Assembly: GCF_001908275.1 (NCBI RefSeq)
Contig: NZ_CP018620.1
Span: forward strand, 5,642,001 to 5,706,000
Origin: Paenibacillus xylanexedens
GTDB lineage: Bacteria > Bacillota > Bacilli > Paenibacillales > Paenibacillaceae
Length of the DNA stretch: 64,000 nt
Direction: 5' to 3'
In this document: one piece after another, positions 45,252 through 55,197 of the stretch
Position numbering within the stretch: position 1 is the first letter of the stretch
Layout of the letters: every line of letters starts with the position of its first letter
Program-made: the position numbers and the translations under genes
Notes under the pieces: model-generated
What the model saw: the letters and a program-made list of their open reading frames with translations, nothing else
Told to the model about the DNA's origin: nothing
The model's database searches: none

Positions 45252-46436
45252 CTATGAATTCAGCGATATGGACCCGATAAACTCCGCAAAAACGTCATTT
45301 CCGAACAGGATACCCTGCTCGCTCAGTCGGAAGCCGTCTGCCGTCCGCTCAAGCAACCCTGCGTTCAACATTTTGCCCAAAGGCTTCGCAAACACTTCTT
45401 CCATGGACTCTCCGAACTGTTCGCTAAAGCGTGAGGCCGAAGCTCCCTCCAACATTCGCAGTCCAACCATCAGATAATCTTCCATGGCTTCCGGGCGAGC
45501 AATCTCAAAATGATCCAGACGAGGCAGCCCTGCTCGTGAAGCTTCAACATAAGGATTTATACCTTTAATATTCATATGCCGTTCGCGGCCCACATATCCA
45601 TGTGCACCTGCACCCAGACCATAGTAGTCCTCATTACGCCAGTAGGTAATATTGTGACGACTCTCAAAGCCCGGCTTGGCAAAGTTACTGATCTCGTATT
45701 GTCCATAACCTGCTTCTTTCATACGTCTCATTAATAGAAGATACATCTCCAGCTCATCATCTTCATGAGGAAGTGGTAACTGGTTCTTCTGATACAGGGT
45801 ATGGAAAAGTGTATTCTCTTCCACTTTCAGGCTGTAGATGGAGTAATGCGGCAGATCCAGTTCCAGCGCTTTGTCGATACTCTCATTCAACATTTCAACA
45901 GTCTGGTTTGGCAAACCAAACATCAGGTCAATGGACAGGTTATTCAAGCCTGCTTTTCGAGCATTCTCCAAACTGCGATATACATCATCCGTATTATGAA
46001 TACGGCCAATGCCTGTCAGCAGATCATTCTGAAAAGCCTGCACGCCAAAGCTGACACGGTTGACGCCGCCTTCTTTCATCGCAGCGAGTTTCTCCGCATC
46101 CGTTGTTCCCGGGTTGGCTTCCATCGAAAATTCAATATCGTCCGCCCAATTTGGGAAATACGTCTTCACGGAACGAAGAAATACTGCCATCTCATCCGGT
46201 TTCAGAGCTGTTGGCGTACCCCCACCTACAAATATAGTCTTGATCTCACCCGGTGGATTGGCCTTAACTGTATGTTCCATCTCCCGTTCCAGCGCTTCGA
46301 GATATTGCATCACGGGCTGATCTTTCAGAACGTAGGAGTTAAAGTCGCAATAAAAACATTTATTCGTGCAAAAGGGAATGTGAAGATACACCGCTTGGGG
46401 CGCACCTGTCTTCCGGCTGTGTGCTGCCAATGTCAT
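45252..46436 (-). CDS. hemW: heme chaperone HemW (HemN-like radical SAM protein)
   Basis: Radical SAM protein that binds heme and delivers it; long annotated as coproporphyrinogen III oxidase. 394 residues with CTNKCFYCDF as the cluster motif (CxxxCxxC), GGGTPTAL, and a C-terminal HemN domain. There is no extra N-terminal region of true HemN. ATG 46436 follows GAGGGGG. The open frame upstream runs into a terminator hairpin. Confidence 0.93.
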   Translation of the reverse strand: MTLAAHSRKTGAPQAVYLHIPFCTNKCFYCDFNSYVLKDQPVMQYLEALEREMEHTVKANPPGEIKTIFVGGGTPTALKPDEMAVFLRSVKTYFPNWADDIEFSMEANPGTTDAEKLAAMKEGGVNRVSFGVQAFQNDLLTGIGRIHNTDDVYRSLENARKAGLNNLSIDLMFGLPNQTVEMLNESIDKALELDLPHYSIYSLKVEENTLFHTLYQKNQLPLPHEDDELEMYLLLMRRMKEAGYGQYEISNFAKPGFESRHNITYWRNEDYYGLGAGAHGYVGRERHMNIKGINPYVEASRAGLPRLDHFEIARPEAMEDYLMVGLRMLEGASASRFSEQFGESMEEVFAKPLGKMLNAGLLERTADGFRLSEQGILFGNDVFAEFIGSISLNS

Positions 46437-46455
46437 GGCAAGTCCCCCTCTATTT

Positions 46456-46484
46456 GAAAAAAGGAAAGCCATCCGGCTTCCCTT
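46456..46484 (-). terminator. terminator or attenuator between lepA and hemW
   Basis: GGGAAGCC (46482-46475), loop GGAT, GGCTTTCC (46470-46463), then TTTTTT on the minus strand, ending only about 20 bases before the hemW start. It can limit readthrough from lepA into hemW. Confidence 0.75.
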
Positions 46485-46589
46485 TCAGCTTAGTTATTTA
46501 ATATTCTGTGTTGTAACCATGTTTGCAAGCAAACGTCCTACAATTCAATTTCGATACACACAATCTGTGTTGTACCCGAAAATGAATTA

Positions 46590-48404
46590 TTAATCATCAA
46601 TTTTCAGTACCGCCATGAATGCCTCTTGTGGCACCTCAACGTTACCAACCTGCTTCATCCGCTTCTTACCTTCCTTCTGCTTCTCAAGCAGTTTCCGTTT
46701 CCGCGAGATGTCACCGCCATAACACTTGGCAAGTACGTTTTTACGCATTGCTTTTACCGTCTCACGAGCAACGACCTTGGTACCTACAGATGCCTGAATT
46801 GGCACCTCGAACATTTGCCGTGGAATCAGCTCGCGCAGTTTCTCACAGACAATGCGTCCGCGATTATAGGCACGGTCACGGTGAACGATGAAAGACAGAG
46901 CATCCACCTGTTCGCCATTGAGTACAATATCCATTTTCGCCAGATTGGACTGACGGTAACCGGACAGCTCATAATCCAGAGATGCATATCCTTTGGTACC
47001 GGATTTCAACTGGTCGAAGAAGTCATATACAATCTCGGACAACGGAATCTCATAGGTAATGGTAACCCGGGTTGTGTCCAGATATTCCATATTTACATAT
47101 TCACCGCGTTTAGTCTGACACAGCTCCATAATCGTACCTACATAATCATTCGGTACGATTATATCTGCCTTGACGTATGGTTCCTCGACGTAATCAATCC
47201 GTCCCACCTCAGGATAGTTGGATGGGTTGTCGATTTTCATCACTTCACCATTCGTTAAGGTGACGTGATAGATTACACTTGGTGCCGTTGTGATCAACGG
47301 AATGTTAAACTCCCGCTCGATCCGCTCCTGGATAACGTCCATGTGAAGCAGTCCAAGGAATCCGCAACGGAATCCAAAACCGAGTGCACTGGATGTTTCC
47401 GGTTCAAAGCTCAGAGACGCATCGTTTAACTGCAATTTCTCCAACGCTTCACGCAGATCAACATAGTCCGATGTTTCGATCGGATAGAGACCACAATACA
47501 CCATTGGGTTAATTTTACGATAACCCGGCAAAGGTTCCAGTGTTGGATTTTTGGCATCCGTTACTGTATCCCCGACTTGTGTATCGCCAACATGCCGGAT
47601 ACCTGCAACGATAAATCCAACATCCCCGACGTTCAGCTCGTCCACGATGGTCATACGAGGTTTGAACGCTCCAACTTCAATGACTTCAAATGATTTACCC
47701 GTTGCCATCATTTTGATTTTGGAACCGGATTTGATTTTGCCGTCAACAACACGCACATATACGATTACACCTTTGTACGGGTCGTAGTGCGAGTCAAAAA
47801 TCAGCGCTTTCAAAGGCTGGTCAGGATCACCAGTTGGTGCTGGAACACTTTTCACCACTTGTTCCAAAATTTCTTTGATTCCGATTCCTGATTTGGCCGA
47901 AGCCAAAACCGCATTACTTGTGTCCAAACCAATAACATCTTCCACTTCCTGCTTCACCCGTTCAGGATCAGCGCTCGGAAGGTCAATTTTGTTGATAACC
48001 GGTAAAATTTCAAGATTGTTATCCAATGCCAGATACACGTTGGCAAGTGTTTGGGCTTCAATTCCCTGAGCCGCATCCACAACCAGCAGAGCACCTTCAC
48101 ATGCAGCAAGACTGCGTGATACTTCATACGTGAAGTCTACGTGTCCCGGTGTATCAATCAGATTCAATAAATACTCTTCACCATCATCCGCTTTGTAAGT
48201 CAAGGCTACTGCTTGTAGCTTGATCGTTATTCCACGTTCACGTTCAAGGTCCATTTTATCCAGAACTTGTTCCTGCATTTCACGTGAAGTGAGCGCACCT
48301 GTGTGCTCCAAGATCCGGTCCGCAAGTGTTGATTTGCCGTGATCTATATGTGCAATAATAGAAAAGTTACGAATTTTACGTTGTCTTGCCCGAATGTCAG
48401 TCAT
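46590..48404 (-). CDS. lepA: elongation factor 4 (LepA)
   Basis: Translational GTPase acting on ribosomes in initiation or back-translocation, 604 residues. G1 [14 protein letters not shown]3 DTPGHVDF, G4 NKIDLP, EF-G-like domains II, III and V, and the LepA-specific C-terminal domain ([20 protein letters not shown]). Normal length. Between yqxA and hemW, as in Bacillus. Confidence 0.98.
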   Translation of the reverse strand: MTDIRARQRKIRNFSIIAHIDHGKSTLADRILEHTGALTSREMQEQVLDKMDLERERGITIKLQAVALTYKADDGEEYLLNLIDTPGHVDFTYEVSRSLAACEGALLVVDAAQGIEAQTLANVYLALDNNLEILPVINKIDLPSADPERVKQEVEDVIGLDTSNAVLASAKSGIGIKEILEQVVKSVPAPTGDPDQPLKALIFDSHYDPYKGVIVYVRVVDGKIKSGSKIKMMATGKSFEVIEVGAFKPRMTIVDELNVGDVGFIVAGIRHVGDTQVGDTVTDAKNPTLEPLPGYRKINPMVYCGLYPIETSDYVDLREALEKLQLNDASLSFEPETSSALGFGFRCGFLGLLHMDVIQERIEREFNIPLITTAPSVIYHVTLTNGEVMKIDNPSNYPEVGRIDYVEEPYVKADIIVPNDYVGTIMELCQTKRGEYVNMEYLDTTRVTITYEIPLSEIVYDFFDQLKSGTKGYASLDYELSGYRQSNLAKMDIVLNGEQVDALSFIVHRDRAYNRGRIVCEKLRELIPRQMFEVPIQASVGTKVVARETVKAMRKNVLAKCYGGDISRKRKLLEKQKEGKKRMKQVGNVEVPQEAFMAVLKIDD

Positions 48405-48549
48405 TCCTTACCCCCAGAAACAGCCTAGTGTCAATCACTTCATTATAACAGTTGAAGCACAGTGCATCAATCCCGTGATGTCTCAACTTTATAATAAAGT
48501 GTCATCATGCACTCCCAGAGGTTATATTGTACCTTAAAATTATAGTATT

Positions 48550-48909
48550 TTATTCAGCAACGCCGCTAAAAAGAGAGACCACCCATTTGATTCCACTGTG
48601 TGAGAGATTTTGCAGTAGTCCAGCCGTTTTGTCTGCCAACACATCAACCGGAGCCTTATTTTGATCTGCCCCAAGCACTTGGCTTGGTGACTGAACAGGT
48701 ACAAATGGTGGTTCTTTGATTTCCTTTTGGACAGGTGCAGTCGGGACAGATTCGGTAACCTGTGAAGTTGGCTCTGTTGTCACAGCGGTTGACGTGCCTC
48801 CTGAGGGATTGCCCATATGAAAGTTGCTGCCAGCCAGCTGCATTCCAAACAGCACACCCAGCAACATTAATACAGCGATGGATAACAGTCTTTTACCGAA
48901 TCTGGACAT
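48550..48909 (-). CDS. yqxA: YqxA-like membrane-anchored protein
   Basis: 119 residues with one N-terminal membrane helix (LLSIAVLMLLGVLFGMQLAG), a T/P/S-rich extracytoplasmic linker and a short helical C-terminus. It occupies the yqxA position between spoIIP and lepA, and the first 25 residues fit the family. Elsewhere similarity is by layout. In B. subtilis yqxA is co-transcribed with spoIIP in sporulation. Function unknown. Confidence 0.8.
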   Translation of the reverse strand: MSRFGKRLLSIAVLMLLGVLFGMQLAGSNFHMGNPSGGTSTAVTTEPTSQVTESVPTAPVQKEIKEPPFVPVQSPSQVLGADQNKAPVDVLADKTAGLLQNLSHSGIKWVVSLFSGVAE

Positions 48910-48964
48910 ATGCTTTGCCTCCTGTCACTCTCTACTATTTTGTGCTTCATACCATATATAGTCC

Positions 48965-50260
48965 CTATCCACCCTGTGATGACGTTTCTGCACTGGCTTT
49001 GTCCACCTTCTGATCTTCCCAATATACTTGGGCAATCATGTCTGCTAGAATCTTCGATGTCCGTTGGAGCTCAGCTCCTGTGTTGTCGATGCCGCCAATC
49101 TCAATCAAAATGCTGTTGGGTGAAAGGGTTTGGTTATACTCTCCATTGTTGGCTCCTCCACCATCTTTGCCCCACACACCACGGGATACCCCAGGATACT
49201 TGGCTTCCAGTTTCTTATGAATTTTCGCTGCAAAGGCTTCATTTTGCCGCCAATTTGGATTTTCATGTCCAATAATGAAATACACTTTGGCGTAGCCCAA
49301 GTCATTAATAGTGGTTGTTGTTTTGCCATGACGCTGTGAATCGCGATGAATGTCTATGAGATGTGTCAGATCATCATTTTGAGCGAGTGCCGCTTTTACC
49401 GTTTGACGGGAGTATTTATAAGAATAGTTCCAGTTATAGTCCTTAACTTTAGTGGGGTAATCATCCTTGGCGTGTTCTACGCCGATTCCCAGCTTCTCCA
49501 GACTGTCTGAGAGGTAGGTTCCCACTTGAAACACATTGCCTGTTGATTTGCCTGATGATGGATTATCACTTTTCGTACCTAGCAGTGGATTGTAGCCTTC
49601 CCGTGGATGGGAATGATAGATAAGAATTGACTTTTGGCCTGTTGTCGGTGAGCCTGAATTGTCTTTCTCGCCATTCTTCGCTGGGGGATCTTCTTTACCT
49701 TCTCCATCTCCAGGCTCACTCGACTCAGGTGGATCCGTATTGTCCTGACCTGGTGGAACATGCAGCTCACTACCGGGTTTTCCTCCACCTGCGGAAGCCG
49801 TATCTGTAAGACCGGGGCCGGGCTGATAATCTTCGGGAGCCTCGGCTTTTTCGTTACCAGATCCAGGACGGAGCAGAACAGGTTGGTTGGAACCCATACC
49901 CGGCATTTCTCTCGCAATCAGGCTCTTCGGATCTTGAGGATTTACATTCGTTAGTAATTGGAAAACAAATGAGGTGAGATTTTCACCGGATATAGCAGAC
50001 GTCTGTTCCTTCTGGGTGAGATGGGGCATCTCCATACCGAGCATATCGACGAAAAAGCGGCTTGATACGGCACTCGCAAATCCTTTCATGGAAGAAACGG
50101 GTGAATTATTCAAGCGTTTCTCTGCCATTCCCCCGAGACCAAGTACGACAAAAAACAAAGCAGATATGATCATAAGCAACAACAACGTACGGCCCATGGC
50201 CAGCACGTGCAGACATCTTTTTTTCCACTTTCCAATATTCCAGGCCAATATCTTGTTCAT
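48965..50260 (-). CDS. spoIIP: stage II sporulation protein P
   Basis: Peptidoglycan amidase/endopeptidase of the SpoIIDMP engulfment machine. 431 residues: a membrane anchor (about 23-45, TLLLLMIISALFFVVLGLGG), a P/G/D-rich linker, then the catalytic domain with ILIYHSHPREGYNPLL, LIDIHRDS and SILIEIGGIDNT. The usual IYHTH motif reads IYHSH here, a conservative change. ATG 50260 follows GGAAGGAG; the frame to 50287 is not used. Confidence 0.95.
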   Translation of the reverse strand: MNKILAWNIGKWKKRCLHVLAMGRTLLLLMIISALFFVVLGLGGMAEKRLNNSPVSSMKGFASAVSSRFFVDMLGMEMPHLTQKEQTSAISGENLTSFVFQLLTNVNPQDPKSLIAREMPGMGSNQPVLLRPGSGNEKAEAPEDYQPGPGLTDTASAGGGKPGSELHVPPGQDNTDPPESSEPGDGEGKEDPPAKNGEKDNSGSPTTGQKSILIYHSHPREGYNPLLGTKSDNPSSGKSTGNVFQVGTYLSDSLEKLGIGVEHAKDDYPTKVKDYNWNYSYKYSRQTVKAALAQNDDLTHLIDIHRDSQRHGKTTTTINDLGYAKVYFIIGHENPNWRQNEAFAAKIHKKLEAKYPGVSRGVWGKDGGGANNGEYNQTLSPNSILIEIGGIDNTGAELQRTSKILADMIAQVYWEDQKVDKASAETSSQGG

Positions 50261-50355
50261 TCTGCTGTCTCCTTCCCTGCTGGACAACTCTTATACTTCA
50301 ACTCTATGAGCCCGCCCAATTTGATAGAACAGGAAAATGAAAGATTCCAAAAACA

Positions 50356-50384
50356 AAAAAAAGAAAGTCCGATAGATTCGGACC
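50356..50384 (-). terminator. terminator of gpr
   Basis: GTCCGA (50367-50372) and TCGGAC (50378-50383) with a five-base loop, then TTCTTTTTTTTG on the minus strand, between gpr and spoIIP. Confidence 0.85.
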
Positions 50385-50406
50385 TTCTTCTCAGCAGTTT
50401 TAAGTT

Positions 50407-51408
50407 TTAATGTGTATAGGCCGCTACGTTATCTGGATTCACAGCATCATGGAGTGCCGCGTTAAGTCCTGTAGCAATAACATTGGCAATTCCCTCAATA
50501 AACTCATCGATTTCCTTTGGGGTAACAATGAGGTCATGACCCAGTGGTTCCAGTACCTCTTTCACCAGACTCAAGCGATCCTGCTCACCGATGTCGTCCA
50601 GCATACCCATGATCTGTTTGGTCTGATCCGTTTCCTGGCGGAAGTGTGAGCGCATCATCTCAATCACATTGTTCACAATGGTGGACGCATAACATACGGT
50701 TGGTACTCCGATGGCGATGCAAGGCACACCTAATATCTCCCGGGTCAGGCCACGCCGTTTGTTTCCAATACCGGACCCAGGATGAATACCAATGTCCGCT
50801 ACCTGAATCGTTGTATTTACACGTTCCAAGGAACGGGAGGCCAGCGCATCAATCGCAATAATGGCATCCGGCTTGGTCCGATCTACAATCCCCTGTACGA
50901 TGTCACTGGATTCAATGCCCGTTGTACCTAACACGCCGGGAGCAATCGCGCTGACTTCCCGATACCCTGGCGCAACCTGATCTGGCACCAATTCGAAATA
51001 CTGACGCGTCACCATCAGATTTTCCACAACAAGTGGACCGAGTGAATCCGGGGTGACATTTAAGTTGCCCAAGCCAACAATCAAGACCTTGGATGTTTTG
51101 TTAATTCCGGCCTTAACCATAAAATTTTCCATTTCACGTGTGAACTCGGCAGCAACTCGCTCCTGTAACTCGGTATCACCATTCCGTAGTGAAGGTACTT
51201 CCAAGGTGACATAGTGACCTTTCACCCGACCAATAGCCGTGGCTGCTTCTTCAGTCAGGACATCAATACGTGTAATCGTAATTCCCTCTTTTTTCTCTAC
51301 ATCTTCCTGTAGTCCGGGAATCGTCTGTTTCTGTCCACCTTGCGCCATTTCCTTGGAGTCGATCGCCAAATCGGTACGAACTGTATAGTTTTGCAAATCC
51401 AGTGTCAT
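50407..51408 (-). CDS. gpr: germination protease GPR
   Basis: Aspartic-type A25 protease that degrades small acid-soluble spore proteins at germination. 333 residues starting MTLDLQNYTVRTDLAIDSKE; the TDLAIDSKE stretch holds the propeptide cleavage site that activates the zymogen. ATG 51408 has GGAGG 10 bases ahead. The frame to 51504 adds residues that overlap the promoter. A forespore-type promoter is present upstream. Confidence 0.96.
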   Translation of the reverse strand: MTLDLQNYTVRTDLAIDSKEMAQGGQKQTIPGLQEDVEKKEGITITRIDVLTEEAATAIGRVKGHYVTLEVPSLRNGDTELQERVAAEFTREMENFMVKAGINKTSKVLIVGLGNLNVTPDSLGPLVVENLMVTRQYFELVPDQVAPGYREVSAIAPGVLGTTGIESSDIVQGIVDRTKPDAIIAIDALASRSLERVNTTIQVADIGIHPGSGIGNKRRGLTREILGVPCIAIGVPTVCYASTIVNNVIEMMRSHFRQETDQTKQIMGMLDDIGEQDRLSLVKEVLEPLGHDLIVTPKEIDEFIEGIANVIATGLNAALHDAVNPDNVAAYTH

Positions 51409-51440
51409 TCTGTCCCTGCCTCCCTTACCGCATTTGAGCA

Positions 51441-51471
51441 TATTGTGTGGGAAAAAGGGTTTCTTTATACA
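51441..51471 (-). promoter_or_regulatory. forespore (sigma-F/G-like) promoter of gpr
   Basis: Minus strand TGTATA (51471-51466), 18 bases, CACAATA (51447-51441), one base from the sigma-G -10 consensus CATAmTA. B. subtilis gpr is a sigma-F/G gene. Confidence 0.6.
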
Positions 51472-51498
51472 GCATGTCGAACATCGTAGGAATATCTG

Positions 51499-51527
51499 TT
51501 GCATTTTACATGCTAGCGTGATAGAAT
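51499..51527 (+). promoter_or_regulatory. sigma-A promoter of rpsT
   Basis: TTGCAT (51499-51504), 17 bases, TAGAAT (51522-51527), divergent from the gpr promoter. Confidence 0.75.
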
Positions 51528-51583
51528 ATTTTAAGTTGTGAAACGTTTGTATTCATGCAAATGCCTTACAGGAGGTGAATGTA

Positions 51584-51856
51584 ATGCCAAACATCAAATC
51601 CGCTGTTAAACGCGTAAAAACGAGCGACAAGCGCCGCGCACTCAACGCTTCCCAGAAGTCTGCACTCCGTACAGCTGTTAAAGCTGCTGATGCTGCTCTG
51701 GTAAGTAACGAAGTTGATACTGCAAAAGCTGCGATTCAAGCTGCTTCCAAAAAGCTGGACAAGGCTGTAACTAAAGGTCTGGTTCATAAAAATGCTGCAG
51801 CACGCAAAAAGTCTCGCTTGGCGAAAAAACTGAACGCTCTTTCCGCACAAGCGTAA
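51584..51856 (+). CDS. rpsT: 30S ribosomal protein S20
   Basis: 90-residue S20, helical and very basic ([20 protein letters not shown] ... [16 protein letters not shown]). The ATG at 51584 follows AGGAGGTGA; an upstream GTG at 51575 lies inside that site. Transcribed alone, opposite to gpr and holA, with its own promoter and terminator. Confidence 0.97.
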   Translation: MPNIKSAVKRVKTSDKRRALNASQKSALRTAVKAADAALVSNEVDTAKAAIQAASKKLDKAVTKGLVHKNAAARKKSRLAKKLNALSAQA

Positions 51857-51882
51857 GAAGCGTTACTTATACGATCCAATGG

Positions 51883-51918
51883 AAAAATCCTGAACAGCAT
51901 AGGCTTTCAGGATTTTTT
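51883..51918 (+). terminator. terminator of rpsT
   Basis: AAATCCTGAA (51885-51894) and TTCAGGATTT (51906-51915), followed by TTTT. Confidence 0.9.
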
Positions 51919-51950
51919 AGTATCTGATTCGATAAGTATAAGACAAAGAT

Positions 51951-52004
51951 AAAGCGACCTTTATTCCGATGATTTAACGATCTTGGAGCAAAGGTCGCTT
52001 TGTT
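51951..52004. terminator. second hairpin between rpsT and holA
   Basis: 12-base arms AAAGCGACCTTT and AAAGGTCGCTTT (51951-51962 with 51990-52001). It is probably the holA terminator on the minus strand and a back-up for rpsT on the plus strand. T-tracts are modest on both sides. Confidence 0.65.
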
Positions 52005-52044
52005 TGTTATTCACACTAGTAATCTATTACGTTTACTTATCCAT

Positions 52045-53061
52045 TCATGCACCAAGTCTCAATAAGAACAGCTCCAGACCAAGCACTTTATCCACCGCTC
52101 CTGTTTTCATCTGGTAATCCAGTTCGCTGAGGTGACTCAAAATCATTCTCAGACGTTCCGGCTGAAATTTACGGGCTTGCTCACCTGCAATCTTAACAGC
52201 ATACGGATGCAGACCAAGCTGACTGGCAATCTGTTGCTGGGAGTAACTTTGTTGTCCCAACTCTTTCACCTGGATCATGATCCGAAACTGGCGTGCGATT
52301 AAAGCCGCAATTTTAATTGGTTCTTCCCGCTGCTTCAGCAACTCATAGAAAAGAGACAACGCTTTCTCCAGTCGCAAATTAGCAAGTTCCTCCACCAGTG
52401 AAAATACATTCTGCTCTGTACTACGGGCAACCAGTGACTCGATATCAGCACGTTTGATTGTCCCCCCATTACCCGCAAACAAACATAACTTATCTACTTC
52501 AGCAGACAGGGTCTGAAGACCCGTTCCTGCATAGCTGATCAACGTTTCCGCCGCTCCCGTCTCCAAGGAAACATCCCGCTGCTTCGCAAGTTTCACTATC
52601 CAATTCAATAACTCTTCTCCACTGAGTGGAGCAAAAGCAAGAACTACTGCCTGTTTCTTGACAGCTTTCACCAGTTTCTTACGCTCATCCAGCTTATCCC
52701 CTTGGGCCAGGAAAACAATCGTACTGTAATCTGCCGGATTTTCCATATATGTAAGCAGACGATCAACCTGATGTTCAATCTTGGATTCTTTACCTGCGGT
52801 GAACAGGCTCGCATCCCTTACAATAATTAATTTGCGTGGAACCAGAAAAGGTACGGTCTCTGCTTCTTCAATAACGACCTCCACAGCCGTTTCAGACAAA
52901 TCATATGGAATAATCGCAAAATCACGATGTTCTTCTTCAATAACCTGTTCTTTTAACATATCCGTAAATTGCTGTATCTGGTACTTCTCCGTTCCGTACA
53001 GCACATAGATCGGTGCCGTTTCTCCATTACGTATTGCCTTTGTTGCACTTTTTACATCCAT
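52045..53061 (-). CDS. holA: DNA polymerase III subunit delta
   Basis: Clamp-loader delta subunit (YqeN), 338 residues. The N-terminal domain has the degenerate nucleotide-binding fold (PIYVLYGTEKYQIQQF, beta-clamp contact region), and the C-terminal helical collar includes LALRQFRIMIQ-type sequence (ALIARQFRIMIQVKELG). GGAGG precedes the ATG. In Bacillus it directly follows comEC; here the sigma-factor region separates them. Confidence 0.95.
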   Translation of the reverse strand: MDVKSATKAIRNGETAPIYVLYGTEKYQIQQFTDMLKEQVIEEEHRDFAIIPYDLSETAVEVVIEEAETVPFLVPRKLIIVRDASLFTAGKESKIEHQVDRLLTYMENPADYSTIVFLAQGDKLDERKKLVKAVKKQAVVLAFAPLSGEELLNWIVKLAKQRDVSLETGAAETLISYAGTGLQTLSAEVDKLCLFAGNGGTIKRADIESLVARSTEQNVFSLVEELANLRLEKALSLFYELLKQREEPIKIAALIARQFRIMIQVKELGQQSYSQQQIASQLGLHPYAVKIAGEQARKFQPERLRMILSHLSELDYQMKTGAVDKVLGLELFLLRLGA

Positions 53062-53109
53062 TCACGGCGCCTCCTTATCCCTCTTATCCTACCAGAAAAA
53101 GCGCAAGAC

Positions 53110-53149
53110 AACAAAGGGACCTTACATCCAGTTATGGATGAAGGCCCCC
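53110..53149 (-). terminator. terminator of the 53318-55140 sigma/anti-sigma unit
   Basis: Arms GGGACCTTACATCCA (53116-53130) and TGGATGAAGGCCCC (53135-53148), with TTTGTTGTC on the minus strand. Confidence 0.65.
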
Positions 53150-53317
53150 TGTCCTACATCTATATAAACGCTGACACCAGCAGTTCTAGAAAAAGCCGGT
53201 GCGCGGTCATACGACGTCAGTTGTTTGAACTGAGATAGGACGTTTTGTTACTTCCACTATATGCTTGTCATACTGAAAATGTTCTTTCGTTTAGAAGAGC
53301 GCACTCCCCATTTTTAA

Positions 53318-54595
53318 TTATTTCGCAGAAGCTCCACCTGAAACAGCAGGTACATTAAACGAGTTCTTTGCCGTTGTTCCGTCCTTGTCCGTTTCGTAAT
53401 TAAATAGGGTACCATCCTTCGACCAACTCGCTGACTTCAGTGTCCCCTCTATACTGCGTTGTTCAACCAAATTTAGAACATCCGGTTCGCTCACAGGTTT
53501 GGAGTATATGCTGATTTGATCACCAATAAGCATAACTACATAAGAGCCGTCAGGTGACTTCCATTCTTTTGGTGCTGCTGTTGTAGTCATTCCCTGATCC
53601 GGTCCTGCTGCGAATCCTTTGTTCCCTCCAGAAGCGTCTGCACCTGCACTGGAATCAGGAGCAGAACTGCCTTCCACCGGAGCATCTTCATTTACATTCG
53701 GTACGATTGTCTGAGAAGTGAAGGAATCTCCATTTTCTGTTTCTGTTACTCCATTCTCTTCCCCATCTGCAGAAGATTTAGGAGAATCTCCTGATCCTTG
53801 ATTTCTCTGCTCAGAATCTTGGTTCTGAACCTGACTCTGCTGATTATCGGTCGAAGAAGTTTTAGACGAATTATCCTGAGCTCCTTTATTCCGTGCAGGG
53901 GTTGATTCGGTAGCCGGTTGTTGAGGAGTCGGATCTGACTTAACCTCAGGCTCCTGTACCTCATCTCCACCGTTCTCTTCAGGAATTGTTTCTGATCCCA
54001 AGTTATCCCCTTCCGTTGAGGAAGCATTCGATTCACCCACAAATACATCGTTGCTGCTTGGTTGGGATGAAGTTGCCGGATCAGAATTTTCAATACTCTT
54101 GCTTAATGGATTCTCATCCACATTGCCACTCTCTTGAGAAGCCCCAGAGCTCATCAGCATGGAATCGGCATTCTCGATCTGTTCAGGCTGATATCCCCAG
54201 ATGGCGAATCCCAATACAACTGCCGCAGCCGCTGCACCCATGGACATACGTCCTGCCATCGAGTTAAGCCATTTTTGCTTCGTTTTCCGCTCACTTGAAC
54301 GTTGTAAATTCTCAAATGCAGCGGGGACAGGATTCATTTCCTGTATGGTGCTACTTTGTTCCTTCCGCGCTTCGTCAATGGCATCAAGCTGTGGCATAAT
54401 CGCATCAACCAGACTAAATTTCGGGCTTACTTGCGGTAATTCTTCCAGTTCTCTGGAAAGAGCTCTGAGTAAACTAAAATTCTCGGCGCACTCCGGACAC
54501 TTTGCCACATGCTGTAGCATCTGCGCGGTTTCCGCCTCGCCCAGATCATGATCCAGATAGCGGTGCATCCATTCCACCACCTCTTCGCATTTCAT
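53318..54595 (-). CDS. membrane anti-sigma factor with zf-HC2 domain
   Basis: 425 residues. The ZAS motif H29-x3-C33-x2-C36 (HVAKCPEC) at the N-terminus binds the sigma factor; one membrane helix lies at about 116-135. About 200 extracytoplasmic residues rich in S, N, E, D and Q follow (probably disordered), then a folded C-terminal part (WKSPDGSYVVMLIGDQISIY). It overlaps the sigma gene by four bases. The signal it senses cannot be read from sequence. Confidence 0.92.
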   Translation of the reverse strand: MKCEEVVEWMHRYLDHDLGEAETAQMLQHVAKCPECAENFSLLRALSRELEELPQVSPKFSLVDAIMPQLDAIDEARKEQSSTIQEMNPVPAAFENLQRSSERKTKQKWLNSMAGRMSMGAAAAAVVLGFAIWGYQPEQIENADSMLMSSGASQESGNVDENPLSKSIENSDPATSSQPSSNDVFVGESNASSTEGDNLGSETIPEENGGDEVQEPEVKSDPTPQQPATESTPARNKGAQDNSSKTSSTDNQQSQVQNQDSEQRNQGSGDSPKSSADGEENGVTETENGDSFTSQTIVPNVNEDAPVEGSSAPDSSAGADASGGNKGFAAGPDQGMTTTAAPKEWKSPDGSYVVMLIGDQISIYSKPVSEPDVLNLVEQRSIEGTLKSASWSKDGTLFNYETDKDGTTAKNSFNVPAVSGGASAK

Positions 54596-55140
54596 CCTGT
54601 CACACCACCTTTCTGATATTCCTGTAGTAGATTCTGTAATTGCTGCCTGGCTCTAAATAAATAAGATTTCACCGTATTCAACGGAAGATCGAGACAATCC
54701 GCAATTTCATTGTAGGATAAGTCCTGCAAATATCTTAGAACAATAACGGTACGATGATGCTCGGGAAGCTTGTTGATCGCATCCTGAATGTCCTGGGCCA
54801 CATATGTAGACATGACCTCGTACTCCACATCCTGATTATCCTGAAAAACCATGTCATGTTCGTCAATGGAGACGGACGGCTTGGTTCTTCTGAATTTATC
54901 AATACAGATGTTCGTGACGATGCGTTGTACCCATGTTTTGAATTGGGCCTTTTCTTCGTATGAATTGATTTTGGTGTAAATTCGGATCAACGCTTCCTGA
55001 GCAGCATCCAAAGCGTCCTGTTCATTATTTAGAATGTAATATGCGGTCCGATAGACATGTTGTTCAATCTCCCGCAATAGGGTAATTAGAGCGTCGCGAT
55101 CGCCCGATTGAGCGGCTCTGATGAGTTCCGGCTCTACCAC
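54592..55140 (-). CDS. ECF sigma factor
   Basis: 182-residue extracytoplasmic-function sigma factor. Region 2 (about 15-85) contains YYILNNEQDALDAAQEALIR and KTWVQRIVTNICID; region 4 (about 125-175) ends in SYNEIADCLDLPLNTVKSYL. It is related to the SigW/RpoE type. Co-translated with its anti-sigma factor and preceded by a matching ECF promoter, so it probably controls itself. Exact paralog group not assigned. Confidence 0.94.
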   Translation of the reverse strand: MVEPELIRAAQSGDRDALITLLREIEQHVYRTAYYILNNEQDALDAAQEALIRIYTKINSYEEKAQFKTWVQRIVTNICIDKFRRTKPSVSIDEHDMVFQDNQDVEYEVMSTYVAQDIQDAINKLPEHHRTVIVLRYLQDLSYNEIADCLDLPLNTVKSYLFRARQQLQNLLQEYQKGGVTG

Positions 55141-55170
55141 AAAGGATCCCCCTCTCCCTGCAACCTTACA

Positions 55171-55197
55171 GACGTGATCATCAATAAAATTGTTGCA
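55171..55197 (-). promoter_or_regulatory. ECF promoter of the 55140 sigma gene
   Basis: Minus strand TGCAAC (55197-55192), 17 bases, CGTC (55174-55171). The spacing and boxes fit ECF recognition and autoregulation. The rest of 55198-55491 is AT-rich and shows no gene. Confidence 0.65.
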
